Below, piece after piece: positions 1-4,885 of a stretch of DNA of 6,136 nucleotides; the stretch's first letter is position 1, and every line of letters starts with the position of its first letter. A program made the position numbers and the translations under genes. The DNA comes from an uncultured Comamonadaceae bacterium. GTDB lineage: Bacteria > Pseudomonadota > Gammaproteobacteria > Burkholderiales > Burkholderiaceae. Location of the stretch: NCBI GenBank assembly GCA_946482115.1, contig CAMLQP010000181.1, forward strand, positions 1 to 6,136, written 5' to 3'. Under the pieces are notes generated by a model, which saw only the letters and a list, made by a program, of their open reading frames with translations, had not been told where the DNA came from and did not search any database.

Positions 1-703
<703 letters not shown>

Positions 704-836
704 GGAAGACTCCTAAGGTTGAAAAACCGGGGGTTCGCGCCGCCTGGGAGCCTGTTGTGTTGTTCTGGGCGGGTGCCGCGTGAACCATCGCTGCCGCGAT
801 AATGACCCGGATTGTAGGTTCCCTCACCCTGCCCCC
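704..836. promoter_or_regulatory. Divergent ppsA/ppsR intergenic control region
   Basis: This 133-bp gap must hold the promoters of both divergent genes. The minus strand carries the ppsA Shine-Dalgarno (714-709). Possible -10 hexamers are GATAAT on the plus strand (798-803, facing ppsR) and TACAAT on the minus strand (816-811, facing ppsA). Neither has a recognisable -35 box at normal spacing, so both are weak guesses. A small inverted repeat, ATCGC-TGCC-GCGAT (787-800), abuts the plus-strand GATAAT and could be an operator or chance. There is no clear Shine-Dalgarno in front of the ppsR ATG. Confidence 0.4.
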
Positions 837-1658
837 ATGCCCAACCGCACCGCCTTCTTCATCTCCGATGGCACCGGCATCACCGCCGAGACCTTCGGCA
901 ATGCCATCCTGGCCCAGTTCGAAGGCACGCCGCGCCGCGTGCGCCTGCCTTTCGTGGACGACGCCGACAAGGCCCACCAGGCGGTGCGCCAGATCAACCA
1001 CGCGGCCCAGGTGGAGGGCAAGCGTCCGCTGGTGTTCCTGACGGTGGTCAACATGGAAGTGCTGGAAGTGATCAAGGCACACTGCCAGGGCATGCTGATG
1101 GACATGTTCGGCACCTTCGTGGAGCCGCTGGAGCAGGAGCTGGGCATCAAGTCCAACCACCGGGTCGGGCGTTTCTCGGACGTCTCCAAGAGCAAGTCCT
1201 ACCACGACCGCATCGAGGCCATCAACTACTCGCTGGCGCACGACGACGGCCAGAGCAACCAGGACCTGGAGAGCTCGGATGTGATCCTGGTGGGCGTGAG
1301 CCGCAGCGGCAAGACGCCCACCAGCCTCTACCTGGCCATGCAGTACGGGGTGAAAGCGTCCAACTACCCGCTGATCCCCGAGGATTTCGAGCGCCGCCAG
1401 CTGCCGCCGGCGCTGGTGCCGCACCGCAAGAAGCTGTTCGGCCTGACCATCGACCCGCTGCGCCTGAGCGAGATCCGCAACGAGCGGCGGCCCAACAGCC
1501 GCTACGCCAGCCTGGAGAACTGCCGCTACGAGGTCAGCGAGGCCGAAGCCATGATGCGCCGCACCGGGGTGCGCTGGCTGTCCACCACCACCAAGTCCAT
1601 CGAGGAAATCGCCACCACCATCCTGCAGGAGGTGCGGCCCGAACGCCTGGAGTATTGA
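837..1658 (+). CDS. ppsR: PEP synthase regulatory protein (bifunctional kinase/pyrophosphorylase, DUF299/PSRP family)
   Basis: PpsR inactivates PEP synthase by ADP-dependent phosphorylation of a threonine near the catalytic histidine, and reactivates it by phosphate-dependent removal of that group. The 273-residue product is close to the usual family length (about 270-280). Landmarks seen: the N-terminal signature FFISDGTGITAETFG (7-21), the GRFSDVSKSKSYHDRIEAI stretch (111-129), and a P-loop-like GVSRSGKT (153-160) followed by PTSLYLA, the family's nucleotide-binding element. The ATG at 837 was chosen because the conserved N terminus begins just after it; an in-frame GTG at 780 would add 19 residues unlike the family and would lie in the control region. 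No good Shine-Dalgarno precedes 837, so translation may start on a short or leaderless-like transcript. It is divergent from ppsA, the expected enzyme/regulator arrangement. Confidence 0.96.
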   Translation: MPNRTAFFISDGTGITAETFGNAILAQFEGTPRRVRLPFVDDADKAHQAVRQINHAAQVEGKRPLVFLTVVNMEVLEVIKAHCQGMLMDMFGTFVEPLEQELGIKSNHRVGRFSDVSKSKSYHDRIEAINYSLAHDDGQSNQDLESSDVILVGVSRSGKTPTSLYLAMQYGVKASNYPLIPEDFERRQLPPALVPHRKKLFGLTIDPLRLSEIRNERRPNSRYASLENCRYEVSEAEAMMRRTGVRWLSTTTKSIEEIATTILQEVRPERLEY

Positions 1659-1659
1659 G

Positions 1660-1678
1660 CTACCGCCGGCAGCGGTAG
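1660..1678. terminator. Possible bidirectional hairpin at the ppsR / 86-aa gene junction
   Basis: A perfect 7-bp inverted repeat, CTACCGC-CGGCA-GCGGTAG with a 5-base loop, starts two bases after the ppsR stop and spans the last codons and stop of the convergent 86-aa gene. No T-run follows on either strand, so it is not a classic intrinsic terminator. It may stabilise 3' ends or be fortuitous. Confidence 0.3.
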
Positions 1679-1920
1679 ATCACCTCGTAGGCCTTCTCGG
1701 CCACGGCGTCGTCGTGCAGGCAGGCCAGCGCGGCGATGAAATCGGCCGGGGCGCCCCGCTCCTTCAGGTTCTGCGTCAGGGTGGCGATCACGCCGCGGCG
1801 CTGCGCGTCGGGCAGCGACAGCAGGCGTTCGAGCGTGTCGTTGATCTGCGGGTTGTCACAGGCGGCGCGCAGCACGTCGATGAAACGCCCCACATGCGCC
1901 ACGCTGGCCCGTGTGTTCAC
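1660..1920 (-). CDS. Conserved-looking hypothetical protein, 86 aa, coupled to lytic transglycosylase
   Basis: I do not recognise this family. The product is 86 residues, predicted mostly helical from its composition, with no signal peptide or membrane segment, so probably cytosolic. It has three cysteines (21, 67, 84), with CDNPQINDTLERLLSLP (21-37) and a C-terminal EKAYEVIYRCRR. Codon use is strongly G/C in third positions, like the flanking genes, which supports real coding. The start is GTG at 1920-1918, overlapping the TGA stop (1919-1917) of the upstream lytic transglycosylase, which suggests translational coupling; a G-rich GGGGGC lies just upstream. Its stop (TAG, 1662-1660) is one base from the ppsR stop on the other strand. 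A later in-frame GTG (1902 or 1893) could also be the start. The linked transglycosylase hints at, but does not show, a cell-envelope connection. Confidence 0.75.
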   Translation of the reverse strand: MNTRASVAHVGRFIDVLRAACDNPQINDTLERLLSLPDAQRRGVIATLTQNLKERGAPADFIAALACLHDDAVAEKAYEVIYRCRR

Positions 1921-2822
1921 ATCGCCCCCGGCGGCTGGTGGGTGGGGGCGCGGTAGAACCGCAGGATGCGCTGCACGTAGTCCTGCGTCTCGCGGTACGG
2001 CGGAATGCCGCCGTGCTTGTCCACCGCGCCCTCGCCCGCGTTGTAGGCCGCCGAGGCCAGCGCCACGCTGTTGTTGAAGCGCGCCAGCAGCCAGCGCAGG
2101 TAGGCCAGGCCGCCGCGCACGTTCTGCTCGGGGTCGCGGATGTTGCGCACGCCGAAGCGCTCGGCGGTGTCGGGAATCAGCTGCATCAGCCCCTGCGCGT
2201 TCTTGGGCGAGACCGCATCGGCGTCGAAATTGGATTCGGCGCGCACGATGGCCAGCGCCAGGCGCGGGTCAACCTCGAAGCGTGGCGCCAGCCGCTGGAT
2301 CAGCAGGGCGTGGCGGCGCTTGTCGCCCGGCAGCGCCCAGACGAAGCGCTCCACCACCTCGAACGGCACGGCCTGTATCTGCTCGGGCGTCGTCTCCACC
2401 TCGAAGGCCAGCCTGGGATCCCCCCCGGTCAGCAGGCAGTCGGGCGGATCGCCCAGCGTCAGCGGGCCGCTGGCATGCAGCTCCATGAGCACGGCTGCCG
2501 CCTTCTCGTGGCCGCGCTGGGCCGCCAGCGCCAGCAGCGTCTGCCCCTGCACCGAGCCGGCAGCATCGGTGCTGGTCAGGAAAAGCCGGCCCAGCCGGTA
2601 CTGGGCTTCCATGCTACCCAGGCGCGCGGCCCGGCAGTAGCGCGCCGCCGCATCGCTGGGCCGGCGCTGGGCCTGGGCCGCATAGGCATCCTCGATCAGG
2701 CGGGACACCACAGGTGGCTCATCGCTCCATTCGGGCGGTTCATCCGGCAGGGGCACCTGCGCCCGCGCCGAAAAGGCGAGGCAACACCCCAACACCAAAC
2801 CCCACGCGTACAGCTTGTGCAT
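1917..2822 (-). CDS. Secreted lytic transglycosylase with Sel1-like repeats and SLT domain
   Basis: This is a predicted peptidoglycan lytic transglycosylase, which cleaves the MurNAc-GlcNAc bond to give 1,6-anhydro-muropeptides in the periplasm. The 301-residue product starts with a signal peptide (residues 1-21; hydrophobic AWGLVLGCCLAF, likely cleavage after SARA). Residues ~45-115 resemble two Sel1/TPR-like helical repeats (DAAARYCRAARLGSMEAQYR and QTLLALAAQRGHEKAAA). The C-terminal SLT domain spans ~168-291: the likely catalytic glutamate is E196 in RAESNFD, followed by GLMQLIP (211-217) and SAAYNAGEGAV (257-267), the family-1 motifs. I chose ATG 2822 because it begins directly with a signal peptide; an upstream in-frame TTG (2849) adds nine residues of poor signal character. 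It is followed by the overlapping 86-aa gene. Exact subfamily is not assigned; it is not one of the well-named Mlt types by what I can see. Confidence 0.9.
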   Translation of the reverse strand: MHKLYAWGLVLGCCLAFSARAQVPLPDEPPEWSDEPPVVSRLIEDAYAAQAQRRPSDAAARYCRAARLGSMEAQYRLGRLFLTSTDAAGSVQGQTLLALAAQRGHEKAAAVLMELHASGPLTLGDPPDCLLTGGDPRLAFEVETTPEQIQAVPFEVVERFVWALPGDKRRHALLIQRLAPRFEVDPRLALAIVRAESNFDADAVSPKNAQGLMQLIPDTAERFGVRNIRDPEQNVRGGLAYLRWLLARFNNSVALASAAYNAGEGAVDKHGGIPPYRETQDYVQRILRFYRAPTHQPPGAM

Positions 2823-2859
2823 CTGGCAATTATGGGTCACGGTTGTCAAGAAACGTGAA

Positions 2860-2888
2860 ATTTTCAGGGTTTACACGGGTTTTGTCAG
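2860..2888 (-). promoter_or_regulatory. Candidate sigma-70 promoter for the lytic transglycosylase unit
   Basis: On the minus strand CTGACA (2888-2883) and GAAAAT (2865-2860) are separated by 17 bp, matching 5/6 and 4/6 of the consensus hexamers. A start near 2853 would leave a leader of about 30 bases before ATG 2822. This is inferred by eye only. It overlaps the GGGTTT repeats. Confidence 0.3.
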
Positions 2889-2992
2889 CCGGCGTTCAGT
2901 TTCGCGCAAGCCCGTGTTGGCGATGCGTCAGACCAGGGTCAGAGCCCGCTCCTACATTCGCCGCACCGGACATGCCCGGCAACCACCCCATC

Positions 2993-2999
2993 GAGGAGA
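2993..2999 (+). promoter_or_regulatory. Shine-Dalgarno of the MHS transporter
   Basis: GAGGAGA lies five bases before the ATG at 3005. It decides the start: the same frame is open upstream to 2714 and has another ATG at 2972, but only 3005 has a ribosome-binding site, and the protein from there begins like other MHS transporters. Confidence 0.8.
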
Positions 3000-3004
3000 C
3001 AAGC

Positions 3005-4717
3005 ATGGCCACGGCCAACATTCCACGCCCCATGACGGGCGAAGAGAAGAAGGTGATCTTCGCCTCTTCGCTCGGCACCGTTTTCGAGTGGTACGACTTC
3101 TACCTGTACGGCTCGCTGGCGGCGATCATCGCCAAGCAGTTCTTCGCCGGGCTCGATCCGACCTCGGCCTTCATCTTCGCGCTGCTGGCCTTCGCGGCGG
3201 GCTTCATCGTGCGGCCGTTCGGCGCCATCTTCTTCGGCCGCCTGGGCGACATGATCGGGCGCAAGTACACCTTCCTGGTCACCATCCTGATCATGGGCGT
3301 GTCGACCTTCGTGGTCGGCATCCTGCCCACCTACGCCACCATCGGCGTGGCCGCACCCATCATCCTGATCGCGCTGCGCATGCTGCAGGGCCTGGCGCTG
3401 GGCGGTGAATACGGCGGTGCCGCCACCTACGTGGCCGAGCACGCGCCGCACGGCGCGCGCGGCGCCTACACCTCGTGGATCCAGACCACGGCCACGCTAG
3501 GCCTGTTCCTCAGCCTGATCGTGATCCTGGGCACCCGCACCATCCTGGGCGAAGAGGCCTTCTCCGACTGGGGCTGGCGCGTGCCTTTCATCGTCTCCAT
3601 CCTGCTGCTCGCCATCTCGGTGTGGATCCGCCTGTCCATGAACGAGTCGCCCGCCTTCAAGAAAATGAAGGAAGAAGGCAAGACTTCCAAGGCTCCGCTG
3701 ACCGAGTCCTTCGGCCAGTGGAAGAACCTCAAGATCGTGCTGCTGGCGCTGTTCGGCCTGGTGGCCGGCCAGGCGGTGGTCTGGTATTCGGGCCAGTTCT
3801 ACGCGCTGTTCTTCCTGACCAGCGTGCTCAAGGTCGATGGCGCCACCGCCAACATCCTGGTCGCGATCTCGCTGCTGATCGGCACGCCGTTCTTCGTGAT
3901 CTTCGGCACCCTGTCCGACCGCATCGGCCGCAAGCCCATCATCCTGGCGGGCCTGGCGCTGGCCGTGTTCACCTACTTCCCGCTGTTCAACGCGCTGACC
4001 AAGGCCGCCAACCCCGACCTGGCCATCGCCCAGGAAAAGGCCCACGTGGTGGTGACCGCCGCCGCCGGCGACTGCTCGTTCCAGGGCAACCCGGTGGCGC
4101 GCGAGATCGACTTCACCAAGTCGTGCGACATCGCCAAGCGCTTCCTGGCCCAGAACTCGGTGAGCTACGACAACGCCGTGGCCGCCGGCCCCGGCCCGGC
4201 CGTGGTCAAGATCGGCGGCACCGAGATCACCGCCCCCACCGGCACCGTGGTCAACAGCAAGTTCGACGCCGACAGCGCCAAGGCCATCGCCGAGTTCCGC
4301 AAGCAGGTGAGCGAAGCCCTGAAGGCGGCCGGCTACCCGGCCAAGGCCGATCCGGCCAAGCTGAACAAGCCGCTGATCGTCGCCATCCTGACCATCCTGG
4401 TGATCTACGTGACCATGGTCTACGGCCCTATCGCCGCCATGCTGGTGGAGCTGTTCCCCACCCGCATCCGCTACACCTCCATGTCGCTGCCGTATCACAT
4501 CGGCAATGGCTGGTTCGGTGGCCTGATGCCCACCATCGCCTTCGCGATGGTGGCGCAGAACGGCAACATGTACTACGGCCTCTGGTACCCCATCGTGATC
4601 GCTGCCGTCACCTTCGTGATCGGCCTGCTGTTCGTGCGCGAGACCAAGGACGTGGACATCTTCGCCAACGACAACGAGCCGGTGCACCTGCCCGCGGGTG
4701 CCCGCGCAACAGCCTGA
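3005..4717 (+). CDS. MHS-family MFS transporter (metabolite:H+ symporter) with large periplasmic insert
   Basis: This is an inner-membrane secondary transporter of the metabolite:H+ symporter family (ShiA/ProP/KgtP relatives); the substrate, probably an organic acid or zwitterion, cannot be told from sequence. The 570-residue product is longer than the usual ~430-500. Family signs: FEWYDFYLYG in TM1 (27-36), GRLGDMIGRK between TM2 and TM3 (78-87), LGGEYGGAATYVAEHAP (132-148), the matching SDRIGRK in the second half (304-310), and ELFPTRIRYTSMSLPYHIGN (482-501). Twelve TM segments are apparent. The excess length is a hydrophilic stretch at ~333-454, between TM9 and TM10, which should face the periplasm. 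It holds the only two cysteines of the protein, C357 and C374, possibly a disulfide. The C terminus after TM12 is short. It is followed 15 bp later by a small membrane-protein gene, probably co-transcribed. Confidence 0.93.
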   Translation: MATANIPRPMTGEEKKVIFASSLGTVFEWYDFYLYGSLAAIIAKQFFAGLDPTSAFIFALLAFAAGFIVRPFGAIFFGRLGDMIGRKYTFLVTILIMGVSTFVVGILPTYATIGVAAPIILIALRMLQGLALGGEYGGAATYVAEHAPHGARGAYTSWIQTTATLGLFLSLIVILGTRTILGEEAFSDWGWRVPFIVSILLLAISVWIRLSMNESPAFKKMKEEGKTSKAPLTESFGQWKNLKIVLLALFGLVAGQAVVWYSGQFYALFFLTSVLKVDGATANILVAISLLIGTPFFVIFGTLSDRIGRKPIILAGLALAVFTYFPLFNALTKAANPDLAIAQEKAHVVVTAAAGDCSFQGNPVAREIDFTKSCDIAKRFLAQNSVSYDNAVAAGPGPAVVKIGGTEITAPTGTVVNSKFDADSAKAIAEFRKQVSEALKAAGYPAKADPAKLNKPLIVAILTILVIYVTMVYGPIAAMLVELFPTRIRYTSMSLPYHIGNGWFGGLMPTIAFAMVAQNGNMYYGLWYPIVIAAVTFVIGLLFVRETKDVDIFANDNEPVHLPAGARATA

Positions 4718-4722
4718 TCTAC

Positions 4723-4726
4723 GGAG
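4723..4726 (+). promoter_or_regulatory. Shine-Dalgarno of the 43-aa membrane protein
   Basis: GGAG sits six bases before the ATG at 4733, in the 15-bp gap after the transporter stop. This supports independent translation of the small gene. Confidence 0.65.
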
Positions 4727-4732
4727 TTTTGC

Positions 4733-4864
4733 ATGTGGAAGATCGTCATCGGTTTCGTGGTGTTCGCCGCCGTGTCCCTGTTCGTCATCGTCAAGGGGGG
4801 TGACTCCCTCGACATGGGCGGAGAAAAACACGGGTCGGAGACCGAAACCCACGAGAAAAAGTGA
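4733..4864 (+). CDS. Small single-pass membrane protein, 43 aa, downstream of MHS transporter
   Basis: I do not know a named family for this gene. The 43-residue product starts MWK, has one hydrophobic segment (residues ~4-20, IVIGFVVFAAVSLFVIV), then a charged, glycine-rich tail (KGGDSLDMGGEKHG, 21-34) ending ETETHEKK. By the positive-inside rule the topology is ambiguous (one K on each side of the segment). ATG 4733 has GGAG at proper spacing and follows the transporter stop by 15 bp, so the two are very likely one transcript. The terminator at 4944-4986 closes the unit. It could be a small accessory subunit of the transporter, or an unrelated small membrane protein. It is short enough to be missed by automatic gene calling. 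Confidence 0.75.
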   Translation: MWKIVIGFVVFAAVSLFVIVKGGDSLDMGGEKHGSETETHEKK

Positions 4865-4883
4865 CCCCGCGCCGCGCGCGGCG
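4856..4883 (-). terminator. Weak candidate cobQ terminator (GC palindrome then T5)
   Basis: The 21-bp gap between the 43-aa gene and cobQ contains a perfect 14-bp palindrome, CGCCGCGCGCGGCG (4870-4883). On the minus strand it is followed, nine bases later, by TTTTT (4860-4856), which on the plus strand is part of the KK codons ending the small gene. The T-run is too far from the stem for a textbook terminator. Confidence 0.25.
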
Positions 4884-4885
4884 GC

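Larger units (their letters stand above)
2823..3004. promoter_or_regulatory. Divergent intergenic region between lytic transglycosylase and MHS transporter
   Basis: This 182-bp non-coding gap is locally AT-richer near 2848-2885 than the surrounding genes. It should hold promoters for both directions. It contains a tandem GGGTTT repeat with 10-bp period (2867-2872 and 2877-2882) and a GTCAGA direct repeat with 11-bp period (2927-2932 and 2938-2943). Helical-turn spacing fits a regulator site, but the units are short. I see no convincing sigma-70 promoter pointing toward the transporter. Confidence 0.45.

Noticed and set aside
798..816. GATAAT and the opposite-strand TACAAT as firm promoters
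   Set aside because: Neither has a -35 hexamer at 16-18 bp, so they are mentioned only as weak candidates in the control-region entry.
1917..2822. Lipoprotein signal (LGC in the leader of the transglycosylase)
   Set aside because: The cysteine follows V-L-G, with leucine at -2 where small residues are expected, and a good signal peptidase I site (ARA-Q) lies further on.
2823..2849. Upstream TTG (2849) as the transglycosylase start, and the TTGACA there as a -35 box
   Set aside because: The TTG start spoils the signal peptide. TTGACA has CATAAT only 9 bp downstream, and at 17 bp the -10 would fall on the ATG itself with no resemblance to consensus.
1911..2858. Plus-strand open frame of 315 codons opposite the lytic transglycosylase
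   Set aside because: The minus strand carries a signal peptide and intact SLT motifs; this frame has none and only lacks stops because of base composition.
2972..3004. In-frame ATG at 2972 as the transporter start
   Set aside because: It has no Shine-Dalgarno and would make the real GAGGAGA site part of the coding sequence; 3005 is well supported.
3475..4803. Plus-strand open frame of 442 codons overlapping the transporter
   Set aside because: It is an Arg/Pro/His/Gly-rich alternate-frame shadow that spans the transporter stop and the 43-aa gene.
3497..4852. Minus-strand open frame of 451 codons opposite the MHS transporter
   Set aside because: Its composition (runs of His, Asp, Gly, Gln) is the usual shadow of a high-GC3 membrane-protein gene, and no motif is recognisable.
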